From Bryoerythrophyllum caledonicum (lineage: Eukaryota; Streptophyta; Bryopsida; Pottiales; Pottiaceae), in contig OZ020523.1 in NCBI GenBank assembly GCA_963971425.1, positions 18,891,105 through 18,955,104 of the forward strand: 64,000 nt of DNA. Reading direction: 5' to 3'. Shown here one piece after another: positions 50,964-63,383 of this stretch. A model generated the notes under the pieces. It was not told the origin of the DNA. It searched no databases and was given only the letters and a program-made list of their open reading frames with translations. Made by a program: the position numbers and the translations under genes. Every line of letters begins with the position of its first letter. The stretch's first letter is position 1.

Positions 50964-52709
50964 GTAAAATTAGAAGTGACCATTTTCAAGGCATGTCAAC
51001 AACCTATTTTATGAAGAAAAAGAGAAAAAACACTCTAATTATTGGTTGTGGACACTTTTTAGAAAATCCTTTAAACTAATCTGATCTATAATACCATTAC
51101 TGAATTAAAAATGGTTTTATAAATCAATAATAATACCATTTTGCAAAATTATTGAATTTATAGTAGAGCTTAGCACTATTTCTATTGAAATTCTTATCAA
51201 GTATAGTCAAACTTGGTGGTCTATGAACTAATGTAAAAGTAGTCCTAATTGTCTTTAAAAGTGAAGAAAGAATTTACTATAAACACTACCTATTTTTTCA
51301 ATCCTTTGACTTGATTTGATCAATTTAGAGTTATTTTGAGCTAATTTTGAGGATAGATTCAAATGAAAAGTAAAATAATCTTATTGAAACTACTAGTGAC
51401 TTTATGAATGATCCTATTTATATATAAGATGATAGACTTGTCACCAATAGCTTCTATAATTAGCTCTACATCCTATTTTTTGCTTTCATCATAGATGCTT
51501 TTAAAAAAATCAAGAATTAAATGCAAAAAATAAGGAATGATACTTTGAGTGACAAATTTAAGCCAAATTTATCATTCCACGGCCATCAAAGCTACTATTG
51601 ATGTATCATATTGACAACATCTAAATAATTGTGTAATCTTAATTTATAGTGACCATCAAACATCATTAATACATCTTCAAACTCAGAGCCAGCTGGCCCA
51701 GCTCCTAATTTGCTAATAAGGCCTCTTACCTTCATTACATCAATCCTTTAAGGTTTAGTTGTTTCGGCTTGTTTTGTACATTTTCAAAGTTGACCAGCTT
51801 CAACCACCTCAAAATGTGCGCCCAAGACCTCAATCAACAATTGCATGGATCATTTTGCCCGTTAATAGCGGAGAATGTGCAACAATAAATTTTGATTCCA
51901 AAGATGCTTCAGATTGGTCCATTATGAAGGGACAATGTGGCAGCCCTCCTTTTCCATCAATCTTGTTTAGGCTCATTTTGGGTAAATGAGTTAATTACCA
52001 ATTGCACCTAAGTCCAAAATGCAATAGTTGGAGAGAAACCTAGAAAATGGAGAAGAAAAACAAAGGATAAGATTTATCCAACTACTGAATGTTGTATTAT
52101 CATTCTTGTCCGTCAAAGACATTTTGTCCTTTCTTCATTCTTTTTCTTTGATGGAGGAAACTAACGTACACTATGTACATACCAGTGTCCTTTAGAGACC
52201 AAGGTTTATCTTTCTTTCCTTCCTTCAAAGACAAAGGAGGGAAAAAATACAAATATTTGATAATGAGATCTTTCTATTTTTCAATCCACATGGTATCATA
52301 GAAATATTTTAAGTAGTCTATTACTTCTTAGGCAACTTGACACCAAAATTTGGCCTTTTGACTATCAAAAACATTCTCCACTAATGGGAAAACCATACAT
52401 TCATCCAATACTGTGTGTAGATGCAATTCATGAGCACCTTCAATACATGCACTTTATTTCAATCCATGCATGGTAATTATAGACTCAATTTTGGGCCCTG
52501 ATAGAAAAATATGTAGTAAAGATGGATCTCTACATGGTGAACTTTGAAAATTTTAGCCTTTTCACCAAAATTTTGTTTAAACCATGAAAATTATTTCTAA
52601 TGCATTTAAGTTTCATTGGCAAGATGATGTTTACAAAGTCAAGGTTGGATTCCAGTTTTTACCAAATTTTTATTATATAATTTTTAAAATTAACCTCTTG
52701 TGGAAATTA
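50964..52709. other. Intergenic AT-rich
   Basis: No gene. At 51180-51420 pieces of the EPSPS-intron repeat family in reverse (AACTTGGTGGTCTATGAAC, TTGAAACTACTAGTGACTT); at 52180-52320 decayed TTAA-family pieces including TTTCAATCCACATGGTATCA. Confidence 0.4.
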
Positions 52710-52762
52710 AAAATAGTAGAAAATGCTATCCTGTTGTAGTGGATAGCATTTTCTACTATTTT
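52710..52762. repeat. Perfect 22-bp hairpin
   Basis: Arms 52710-52731 and 52741-52762 are perfectly complementary over 22 bases, with a 9-base loop (TGTTGTAGT). The stem core is TAGTAGAAAATGCTATCC. No poly-T terminator context. Confidence 0.8.
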
Positions 52763-52849
52763 CAAGGATACAAATGAATTTCATCAAGCATAAGAATCTT
52801 CATAGTAAGTGACAAATATGTGGCAAAATATGTGTAAGAATTGGTGTAT

Positions 52850-53420
52850 ATACAATCACATATTTTGATCTTAAAAATACAAAAAATGTAGCAAAATTTA
52901 GCAAGAATTACACCTTTCAATTGAAGATTTTTCAACTAATATTTTACAATCAGAGGTCATTTCAATATCTGAACCTTATCATGTTCAAATACAACATCTT
53001 ACACATAGAATACGTGACCATTTTGCAATAATGGTTTAAATCTAAATTGCCATGTGTCATTGGAATGGGCGCAACACAAGTACAAACTTTTGTAACTATT
53101 GTATTCAACAATTCTTACACCTTATATATCAAAATACACAAAATAAATAATGTTGCAGCTTATATATGGCTTCTCAAGTTCTCATATCATTAAGCCTTAA
53201 ACGTCAGAACGGCCTAGTAGTGACCATAATATTTTACATGTATGGTGTCGTATTTGAACATGGTAAGGGTCACATATTGAAATGACCTCCAAATATGAGA
53301 TTTTAGTTGAAGAATCTTCAATCCAAAGGTGTAAGTCTTGCTAAACTTTTATATATCAATTTATATTCTACAAAGTAAAATATGTGCCTATTTATCTGGT
53401 TCCTGAATGATGTTCACGGG
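52850..53420. repeat. Two facing copies of the CCCTTAAAC MITE family
   Basis: Copy one runs forward over about 52850-53110 (ATACAAAAAATGTAGCAAAA, AGGTCATTTCAATATCTGAA). Copy two runs reverse over about 53190-53420 (CCTTAAACGTCAGAACGG at its end, TTCAGGAACCAGATA-type at the other). They face each other across about 80 bp and could pair over roughly 200 bp with mismatches. Confidence 0.65.
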
Positions 53421-54438
53421 TTGATGTTAGTAGCTACCACGGACTTGTTTTAATCCACGTAAACACAAAAATATTGTGTGGATGTCAAGAAATGGTACCT
53501 AAATGCCCAAGTCTCCATAACTTCATGTGACGTGGAAATATGTTGGTCAAAAAACATATCTGGGTTACAGGAACATATTTTTGTACTAACTGGTACTTAA
53601 TGTAAACCTTCAAACTCTTAATCTAGGTTGGCGGCAAATGATACAACATATCAATTTGCGATCACCAAATTAAGCTTAACATAAAATCTAAACCTATTTT
53701 TATAGCTCATTGGATTTAATATTTAATATTTTTTGTGATTGAGTATATTTTAATTTTAATTTTTGGTGATGGTAGTGAATTGGGGGAAAAATTTAGTTAC
53801 TTCTATGAATCTACTTCTTCTGATGATTGTCTTTAGCTAATGTTGAGCAAAAGATAAAGAAGAAGAAGAAGCGGGTGGTTTGATGTAGTTTATAAATTTT
53901 TAATAGAGCCCTTTATCTTTCTTATTAGCTCTCCACTAGTGCGTTTTGGACTAAGATATAGTTGGTATTCAATGTTAGGAAGCTTGTAATTCTAAGACAA
54001 CACTATAGAAAGGTTGTTTGAATAAACCAACAAATGTAACAACATTGTGGAAAGGCCTAAACTTTCAAGTTGACATTACTATCCTCTTGATGGATGGTAT
54101 TCTTATTGGGATTCAGGATGGCATTGTGAAGATCTATTGATTATGTAATTTCACAATTGTTTAATCCTTTAGTGCCCATGCAACTATATTTCCGTCATTA
54201 ATTTTGTAAACTCTCAATTTGCATGAAATCCACAAGAAACAAGATTTTGAACTTCAATATCAGATTGGGGTATACATTGTACATAGGTTTTGTGAAGGTG
54301 AGATTATGATTTGGAGAAATAGAACTCTTGGAGTACTTCATAATACATTTATATTTGCACAAACAATGGACATACGATGTGATATTTTATACTCATGGAA
54401 TGTGATACTAGTATGAAATTATTTGATGCCTAAATTGA
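53421..54438. other. Intergenic AT-rich, nothing recognised
   Basis: Includes a GAAGAAGAAG tract at about 53859-53870. No gene or transposon ends identified. Confidence 0.4.
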
Positions 54439-54606
54439 TGATCAAGTATATTATAGTATGTGAAGTTATCAACATAGTATATGCCTAAATTGATTCCAAT
54501 TGGCAATTGATTCATAAAACTTCTTGCATATTCTATTGATTGATAAAGTGGTACACTCTCAAAAGTTCCAATTTTGGCTTTAAACATACTATAATATACT
54601 TGATCA
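54439..54606. repeat. Foldback with perfect 23-bp arms
   Basis: Arms 54439-54461 and 54584-54606 are perfectly complementary (core ATCAAGTATATTATAGTATG) around a 122-base centre. Likely a small foldback MITE. Confidence 0.75.
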
Positions 54607-54974
54607 CCATTTAAAGTTGTGCAAGTTTTGTCTAATTTTAGATCATGGGTTAAAATTCAACTATGTAAAACTTAATCTTCAAATTAAGCATTTTGTTTTC
54701 ATCAAAAACAAATTAAAAAATGATAGAACAAAACCTCAAGTCATAGATTTAAAAGAGAAAGAAGATGGATTCTCATCTCTGGAAGAGAAAGGTGTAATTA
54801 TAATGTTTACTATTTCTCTTCACCAAAACCAATGTCCACATGACAAAGGTTAGTGGAATAGAACTACTGCCTCTTTTCAAGGGTAGAGTCCCCTTTGAGA
54901 ACCAACAACCAATAACCAAACCTAAAGGTCGACAACTAAAAACTTTATAGGTTTAGTGGGTGGATTGGTTTTAA
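54607..54974. other. Intergenic, nothing recognised
   Basis: A 78-codon open frame at 54617-54853 has no recognisable motif. Confidence 0.35.
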
Positions 54975-55161
54975 CCCCAAAAGGACCAAGTGTACTTGTG
55001 GGGTACAATTTTGACTGCACTTATCTTTCAATCCGTTTAGTTGAAATTCACATATAAGTTTAGAAGAAGATCCTATGGTTGCATTCTCAAAAAGTGAATC
55101 TTGGCAGTTCTTAACCAACGGTGTAAAGATTCCTCTAAGATGATCTGTGGTCTTTTAGGGC
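54975..55161. mobile_element. Short TTAA MITE, 187 bp
   Basis: CCCCAAAAGG after TTAA (54971-54974), CTTTTAGGGC before TTAA (55162-55165). Relative of 45049-45265 and 36302-36504. Confidence 0.68.
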
Positions 55162-55279
55162 TTAAGTTAAAGTATTATGCTTGTTGGGTTTTGAACCATG
55201 TATTGAGCTCATCTGGATTTGTTTCTTCTTCTAACTTTCCATTGCTCATTAAAATCCAATTGAATGAACCATTTGGTTT

Positions 55280-55646
55280 AAGGTAACCCCCCTTTAACCA
55301 ACCAAATTAAACCCATCACCAACACCTCTTAAATCGGGATAGATGCAACAAACTTCCATCCCATTACCACCCATTCACACATCCAAACGGAGGTTCACTA
55401 TCACTCAGGACCCCTTACTTTTGGTTGGCCCTTATGGGGAACCTATTGGCAGCCACCCAACTAAACACGACAACACTCTTTGAAAATTCTTAACTAATTC
55501 ACATTTCATCGGAAAAACATGAAATCACTTGGGTTGAAATCGCAATTCTATCAGCCATCCCTAAAAAAATAAAAGTATAATTCTTTCCTCTCTCCAAATA
55601 TGCACATTGCTTACCTCCTTGCTCATTGGGATGGGGTTCACCTCAC
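55280..55646 (+). mobile_element. AAGGTAAGCC-family MITE, diverged copy
   Basis: Starts AAGGTAACCC; internal phrases (CCATCCCATTACCACCC, ATTCTTAACTAATTC, CACTTGGGTTGAAATCGCAA) match 14015-14359. Its right end merges with the next copy. Confidence 0.6.
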
Positions 55647-55677
55647 CTACAAGTAAAACTCCTTCCTCTCTCCATAT

Positions 55678-56033
55678 AAGGTAAGCCTCCCCCATAACCA
55701 ACAAAAACCCATAGCCAACGCCTATAAAATTGGGGTATATCCAACCCTCTTCCATCCCATTACCACCAACTCACCTCCAAATGGAGGTTTGCTACTAGTC
55801 AAGACCCTTACTTTTGGTCGTTGGTTATGACCCCCTACTGCTAACCACCCACTAAACATGGCAACACAGTTTGAAAATTCATAACTAATTCAGTTTTCAT
55901 CGGAAAAATATGAAATCACCTGGGTTGGAATTGTAATTCTATCGGCTATCACTGGAAAATAACAGTATAATTATCTCCTCTCTTCATGTATATACACATT
56001 CCTTAACTTGTCGGTTTTAGGGGGGCTTACCTT
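55678..56033 (+). mobile_element. AAGGTAAGCC-family MITE, copy B
   Basis: AAGGTAAGCC at the left, GGCTTACCTT at the right, 356 bp, nearly identical to 14015-14359 over long stretches. Confidence 0.75.
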
Positions 56034-57243
56034 ATGCTCATTGGGATGGGGTTTACCTTACCTGAAAAAAAAACCTGCTCCTGGTGCAATGGAAGGGATG
56101 TTGCACCCATGAAAGCTGCCGCCATGGAATTCTTCTAGTCTGGATGATGAACCGGTTGAGCTTCAGCCTGAAGAAGAAGAAGAGGAAGAAGAAGAAAGGA
56201 GTTGCTTCAGCTGAAGGTGCGAGCTTGGCAGGAGACCAGCTGCATCTTTCCTTTCAAGATGCCTGGCTCGACTTGCAGCAGCTCCTCGCTCCTTGTGCCC
56301 GCTGGCAGATTGTCAGCTAGCTAGCAACGGCGCGCCTCCCCATGCATCTGCTGCAAGGAACTAGCTAGCACGCAAGACTGAGGAGGAGTAACAACAACAG
56401 GAGGCCAGCGTCGCACACTCAATCAGTCACGGAGCTGCCGATGATGTACTAGGAGCTGAGAAAGCTAATCGAAGTTCATTTTCTAGTGCCATGATTGATG
56501 AATCACGCGCTGACTTTGATCGAGCTAGTACTTCTCTTCAGCTTGCAGCACAATATAATACACCTTCAGTAGCAGTACTCCTCACCCATTCAGTTCGGCC
56601 TGCAGTTGGCTTTTACGAGGCAATTGGGAGTTGATACAGTGGTCTGAGAGCTCGGCTCGCGCTTTGGAGTGGTTGGAAAGAGAGGACTAGGACTGTAACC
56701 ACCTCTTTGTTAGGTGCTTCTAGAATTGTAGGTGGTGAGGGAGGGTGGGAGAAGGGAGGGATTTTGAATGGGGGAGGGATTTTACTTTAGAGGTGACGTG
56801 TGATCGAACACACAGCGGCCCGGTACCTAACTCGGAAGACTGAACTCCAAGAGGTGATCAGAGAGAGAGAGAGAGGTGATATTCACATTCGAGTGAGTCG
56901 CCATCGGCGAGTCCGTATGGTGTACAAGTGGTGCAGAGGCCTGGAGGTAGCAGCAGCAGCAGCAGCGCTACTACTCATCACGAGTCACGGCCTGGAGATG
57001 ACGCGCCTGACATAGCTACCGCAGCGCCTCTTCAAGGTGCAAGTTAGTTTCTTTTTCTAGAATGCAGATAGCGGCCAATTCAACTCGCTTAGATCAGTAA
57101 TTGCGTTGCTGGATCCGCGGTACATGAGCCGGGAGTGGTCGGATCAGACCCAGGCCAGCACCGGCCCTCGCCTCCGGCCCCATTGAGGTGGTGTCGGCCG
57201 CCCCAACCTGAGGCGTTGTTCAGTGCAAGAGTTGGAAGACAAT
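56034..57243 (+). promoter_or_regulatory. Upstream region of the EPFL gene
   Basis: Composition shifts from AT-rich MITE DNA to balanced, gene-like DNA. Contains AAGAAGAAGAGGAAG (about 56170-56200), GAGAGAGAGAGAG (about 56858-56873) and CAGCAGCAGCAGC (about 56950-56967) microsatellites, as often found in plant promoters or leaders. No definite TATA box, start site or coding exon could be assigned. Confidence 0.4.
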
Positions 57244-58269
57244 ATGTCTGTGGGAGTGTCCATGTGCTTGATCAGCGCCTTATGGCTGCTCCTCACGTTC
57301 TTCCCTGCTTCCGCCGTTGCCCGCCTCGGCCCTGGTAAGGATTTCATCCTCACCGCCCCATGCACTCACTGATCATTCCTGTAGTAGTAGAGGCGATGAT
57401 CAGCTTCCAAGTTAGCGTGAAGAGGATTCGCAGCTGAATAATTCTTCACTACCCTTTGATCTGAAAATGCTAGATCACGTTGATTTTCTTCAGATCTGTG
57501 ACGGGGCCGGCTGGGGATCGAGGCTGCCCTTTGACAAAGTAGTATGTATTGGTAGATTCAGTTACAAGTGAAGGAAGGAAGGTAACCGGTTCGGGATGTT
57601 GTTGTTGCTGGCATCAACAGGTGCTCCAGCTGCAGCCACGGAGACGATCTCGTATCTGGAGCGAACGCCCGCAGTTTCCAATCTGGCGCTGGTGAAAGTA
57701 GTTCCACGGCGCGACGTCGTCGAGGTATGGTGCCAGACACTTTCCACCAGTGCTGCAATCACTCACTTTTGCTCTTTTGTAGTACGTGGTCCCCCTGAAT
57801 GATTACTCTTTCGTCTTGGAAGCTAGCTTTTTGTTTTGTGCACACACCAAGGACCAGAATCATTGTCCTGATCACGTTGGGAGCACACTGCTACTCACGA
57901 CCAAATCTGTTTCCCGTTCCATGGACACCCAGCTCAAATGAAAATTCGGTTTTGCTTTTACCGGTACATTCCTGTGTGATAGCAATCCCAGATTATTGAG
58001 GCAAAATGAGTTTCATTTGACAGAGGACGGAGGAGGTGGACTCCATCTTCGGTTTCCACAGCAAGATCGGCGATGGTGGCGATGGCAGCGTGAGGAGGAG
58101 AGGTCTGGTGGGGTCGTCGCCACCCACATGCCGATCCAAGTGTGGCACCTGCACACCTTGCAAGCCTGTGCACGTGGCCATCGGCAGCCCACACGGTGTC
58201 ATCTCAGAGACAGAGTATTACCCTGAGGTTTGGCGATGCCAGTGTGGCAACAGGTATTACATGCCGTAG
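57244..58269 (+). CDS. EPIDERMAL PATTERNING FACTOR-like (EPFL) secreted peptide, three exons
   Basis: Precursor of a secreted cysteine-rich signal peptide; EPF/EPFL peptides act outside the cell on ERECTA-family receptor kinases with TMM to control stomatal spacing and growth. Exons 57244-57334, 57621-57724, 58024-58269; GT-AG introns, phases agree, 146 residues. Residues 1 to about 24-26 form a signal peptide (basic-free start, hydrophobic ISALWLLLTFFP, then ASAVA). Residues 27-95 are a variable propeptide. The mature domain (about 92-146) begins RGLVGSSPPTC and ends EYYPEVWRCQCGNRYYMP with Cys at 101, 105, 108, 111, 137 and 139. The six-cysteine pattern and CxPCxPVHV match the EPFL4/5/6 (CHALLAH) group rather than eight-cysteine members. 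The loop between PVHVAIG and EYYPE is a little different from angiosperm forms. Family is certain; the orthologue is not. Confidence 0.92.
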
Positions 58270-61200
58270 AAGACTTATCTCCTTATGTAAAATACTGGCT
58301 TCCAGAGTTGAGATTATCAGTACTAGGCTTGGAATAATAAGACGTTGAGGATCAATAGGTATGTGAGGCTCACCGATTGGTATAGAAAGAATTGTGGTGC
58401 TTTGTTCATGATCTTCTCCACTCGCAGGGATCGATATATAATTTGCTTGCTTTCAGATGAGAGAGAGAGAATTCAGGTTCATGTTAGAGATAGACAGATT
58501 AAGTTACTAGTAGAAAAAGTGCCCCTTCTCAGGGGCTAGAAGTCCCACAATGAGCTCTGTATAAATGATCAGCTATGATACACAACAGAAAAATATTCTG
58601 GCAACAGGGTGGTACATATACCGGTACACTCCCCTTAAATCAATGCGTGCTTGTTAATCAATCAATGATCTGGTTGTAGCACGGATCTCGGACCCGTGCG
58701 TGAAAGTGAACTACAAAGAATATACATTAAAATCTGCTCTTGTAACTTCTGTAGAAGAAATTGCACGTACCTCATTTTCCGACCTTGGCTGCTTCCTTTT
58801 GTTGTTTCCATGGCTAGTTAATTCCTCCGCCGGCACAATCTAAGGCTGCAGCAGTGTCACTGTCAGCTTAACTTCATAGAAGTGGGCTCTCAACGATGAG
58901 CAAACATTTAGACTTTATTGATCCAGACAAACAGCCTCATCACTGGTGTCGTTGCGTAACTGATATGGCGGCAGGGTAAAACAGAGGAGTTGCTAGCAAG
59001 CTTTTTGAACATCAATGAAGGTATGTTTTCACAGGAGTAGTGCTTGACTTGGAACACGGCAGTTACCATTGCTGTGTATAGGACCAGACAGAAGGCTCAC
59101 AGAATGAAACTAGCAACGGTTTGGTTGAACAGAAAAAACTCACATGGTGATGGCCATAATATTACGGAAAAAAATTCCTCAGGAAGGACTTCGATTATGC
59201 CCTCATCATGTGCTTGTTAGTATTCTTGCTACTCTCAATGCCAGACCCAGTCAGTGTCATCACAGTTTTCACCTTGCTTGTCAGGATGTCTCTGTCGGTT
59301 GCTGCCTGGACAGCTGCTTCTCTTCTCTCTCCCGAATTACCCATTGATAGATCGACTATCCACTTGAAAACAAACTAAAAAGACAGCACGGTAATGAATC
59401 TCCCTTCGGAGTGTATCCGACCAAAACACCAAACTGATCACGTCCTCTTCAGAGCTTTCACAGACGGCTAGTACAGGTCCCAATTGCCATCAATCTTTGT
59501 CCACCAAAAGGGTTATCATCAAAGAGTGCGGCAGTTCCACTTTAATTAGCCGCATTGGTCGATTCTCAGTTCATGCGTTTTCTTCAATCCGGCCCTGACT
59601 CCGCGTCAAGGTCACGCAGAGCGTCCAGTACCCGGTTTCTTTCAAATCACCTCCATCAACGTCACACTGGGGTTAAAAACGTCAAGTTGTCCCTCTAGCG
59701 ATATTCAAATGAGTTGTTACAGCTGCAGGGGAATTATCATTGTCAGCAGCTCACAAGAGCCGCTTGCATCTACGGTGCAGAAAACTAACAAGAGGCGTAT
59801 TAGTATTCTCTCACCACGTAGACGGTGGTGGCGATGATGGCAAAGACTTTGGCAATAAGTGAGAAGATAAGAGATGCTGCTGGTGCTGCTGCTACTACTT
59901 ACTGTCTACCAGTGTACGTACCAGCTACTGTCGAAGCTGCATTACTGTTGAAGACTGTGCACAATCCCCGAGAGATGGCTAGTTAGTAGCTACGCCCCGG
60001 CGCACCCTTCGAGGCATTGTGTAACAACCAGAGATTTTTTTCCTTCCCAGACTGGCCCAAGGGTAAAGGAAGGTACCACTTCAAGCGTGTTGCTGAGCCG
60101 GTGAGGATCAGATAAAACCGACTCTCTCACGCACCAACATAATAACCTGATGAAAGGTGAGCTGATACAAGTTCTACTGATCTCCCTTCTTGCTAACTAG
60201 CTGCATCATCTCCTGCAAAGTGTCAATGTAGTGGACTCAATTTAGTTGCCTAACATAAAATGATCAAGACGTACACTGGAGAACAAGTCCCTGATGATTT
60301 CAGTCTACACATTAGTCCTGCACAACCTTCTACAAGCCATGACAGGCAGAAGATCCCGATGAACTGAGTAGATTAATGCTAAGATTATTTATAAGAATAC
60401 TGTCCCCATTGAATTCATATTTGTTTGATCAGGGGTTGCCAAAATATCCACATGTCCGTCAAAAAAAAAACAATGAAATTTTCCCTTTAGCAACGAGGGA
60501 GGAAATAGTGTGACCATAAGCGGTGTCAACGGAATGAAGCAATCCTTGATCTCATCCAGGCCCTCCAATATGTAATAGAACATATGATATCCAAAATCTT
60601 ACAGAGTTTAAATTGCAATTAATAGAATTTGCATCTAGAAGGTTTAGGGGTACTTACAAGTATAGCCATATGTAGTTCAGAGATGAACACTTGCAAAGCT
60701 GGGGTGAGTATTGAATGAGGGCCCTTGATGCATTAAAATGCGTTCAGAGAGCAGGGAGAGTGACGGTGGCCAGGCACGAGTGGTATGTACGTAGAGCCTG
60801 GCGGAGTACGTACTGACCTGACGCGTCGAATGAGAGGGAGAGGAGACGCATGGGAAGCTTGCCATTGTCAACTGGGTAGAAGAAATACGGGTCATGACGC
60901 ACTCACTCTTCATGACTGGGCCGCTTGGGAATGCGAGCCCACCTCAGCCCTTGCAGGTAGTAACCACTGCTATCAGGAAGCTGAGAAGAGCCCTGGGAAT
61001 GAATCATGAGCTGCAGTCACTTTTCCATGGGTAATAAGAAGCTAGGAGCTCCAAAGTTGGTCACTCGTGTGAAAAATGGGGGTGCCCTGAAGTACATATA
61101 ACCCCTGCCAACAAACTAGTACTGTATTATCAATCCGTCAGCAAATCAATAGCTCTACAAAATTCCATAGGCTTATCAAAAAAGTTATTACCATACCATG

Positions 61201-62032
61201 CACAGCTTCCGGCTTCTGCAACTAGTTATTGAAGGACCACTGGCAGGCCGCCAAACGCAGAAGAAACTGACACATGCATTTTGGTTACGTACCAATGCGA
61301 GAAGATGTAATCGTTACAAGGACTACCTTCTAAACATTTACTCATTCTGCTTCCTTATTCCTTTTCCCGAAAATTCCATGATTGTCGAAGTACCTCATCG
61401 CCTGACCACACTGCGGCGCTTTTAGTTGTTTTCTTACAGACGATAGGTAAAAACAGTCGTCGAGATCTAGGAGCCTAGGCTACTGTACAAGTCGGTTTCA
61501 CACCCTTCTGCTCTAACATGTTGTCGTAGGATTCACAACGTCTGGACGGACCTGCCAAAGGGTGTTAATCAGCTGGCAATCTAGTACTACTACACTAACT
61601 CTTTAACATTCATGATTACGAACAAAACGGTTAAAGTACCAGCTTGCATAGAAACGCGGTTCCATCTGCTGTCAAAAAGCCTTTGAGAAATTCCTGACGT
61701 AACTTCAGTGCTAAGCTTGAAGTTGGCCCTCGGTTTTCACCAACACCCTGCAGTTACATTATTGCGTTGTGGATCAGCATCAGTCCTTCGCTTTGAAGTT
61801 AACACGGTTTTAAGACAAGCGTTTGAAAAGAACTATGACACTGCTATTGGTTTTAAGCATACCAATTCTATCACAACCAAAGAACATCACCCTCTGGCAT
61901 TCATGAAAACTGGATCTGATCAACAACAGAAAAAAACAGAATGGTGAAGTGCACATCCTGGTTCTTTGATCCGCCCTCCAGAAGTACAACCAACTCATTG
62001 ATTGGAAAGTGAATTACCACGATGGCACCACT
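58270..62032. other. Gene-like composition, no coding exon recognised
   Basis: Begins with the EPFL 3' flank. The rest has balanced composition unlike the MITE-rich middle of the window, but no protein family, tRNA or rRNA could be recognised on either strand. It could hold untranslated exons, introns, a non-coding RNA or a gene without familiar motifs. Open frames are under 80 codons. Confidence 0.35.
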
Positions 62033-62062
62033 AGGTTTAGGGTTTAGGGTTAGGGTTTAGGT
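62033..62062. repeat. Short interstitial telomere-like repeat
   Basis: About four units of the plant telomere repeat TTTAGGG (one shortened to TTAGGG). Confidence 0.7.
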
Positions 62063-63341
62063 TCAGCTGATGTCCTGCTACTGGGTCTAATTTCCTAGAT
62101 AGATCTTGCTGGGTCCTACTACCAGCTCTGATCTTCCCATGAGCTCACTTATATTGTATCTGTAACACACAGAAAACTCTAGTCAAACGTCGACACACGG
62201 CTACTTCATTCTCATACTGATATGGTAAACAAAGACCAAAATGGGTGATGTGAAAGCTTAGAAATTTATGTTCGTTCACATATATATTTCTGTCTTGACA
62301 GCTTACCTAAGCAGAAGGTTACAATTTGGCGAAGAGATGCACAACAATTAAAGATGACCAACATCTTACCGTGGATCCACAAAGAAGAGAGTAGCCAGTG
62401 CTCCTTCACTTCCTACACTTGTAGCATTCAAAGCCTCAGAGTTCAAACAAATTTGTAAGATTTGAAGCTATTCAGATGCTTGTGCATGAGAATACACAAA
62501 CACAATGGAAGCGAGTGAACTGCGTTTTGTCCACTAGAATGTAGCAGATCTTCAATAGAACAGTGATCTGTGATGATTTTCTCAAACCACACAACTTAAC
62601 CAGCAATATTAATAGCAACTATTACTTGAACAAATATGGACATCCATAAAATTTGCCCAACCATCTCAGAAACTTTCTCTAATCAGACTTCTCAGATTGA
62701 AAAGCAACGTAATACATATTTCATTTGAAATATGTGTTCATAAATGAAATCTATAATGGGCAATGTTTGAAGGGAGTCAATAGATAGTAACTGCCTTCAT
62801 CGGCCAATCCTCGTAAGGAACATTTTCAAGACACAAATTGATGCATTACTACGTCACTCGGCTCATAACAAAAGTCATGTGTGTTGAACTACAAGACTTC
62901 TTTTCTTTATAATCACATTGATGTATAGCTGGAACCAAAGATTAAAAGACCAGTTCAAAATCTATAAGATGTTCTTACACCATGCCTCAAATCTTGCTAC
63001 ATTCAATAAAATAGACATCAACAGACCTGGAAAGCATAGTGGTTCACTTCCTGCATGTGGAACAGGGTGCTATGTCAGTAGATAGACTTGTATTCATTCC
63101 GTTTAGTCTACATTATACTATGATGAAGGCATGAAGAAGATCAGAACAGGAAGATGAATATAACTTTAAACACTTAATGAAGATTAATCAAATGGACATC
63201 AAGTACAGTAGAGTAGATTACAAGTATCATCACAAACACTAGCAGAACAGACAATTGTATGAGAAAGCAATTGAAGTCCATGTGAAGCAATTAATTTAGA
63301 TCCTCAAATTAAAGCAAGATGATGCACCTGAAGAGAATTTC
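62063..63341. other. Non-coding, nothing recognised
   Basis: Same composition as the preceding region; no gene, RNA or repeat family identified. Confidence 0.35.
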
Positions 63342-63383
63342 CTGATAAAGCAACATAAGAGGGTGATAAAGCAACATAAGAGG
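63342..63383. repeat. 21-bp direct duplication
   Basis: TGATAAAGCAACATAAGAGG plus one G occurs twice in tandem, perfectly. Confidence 0.8.
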
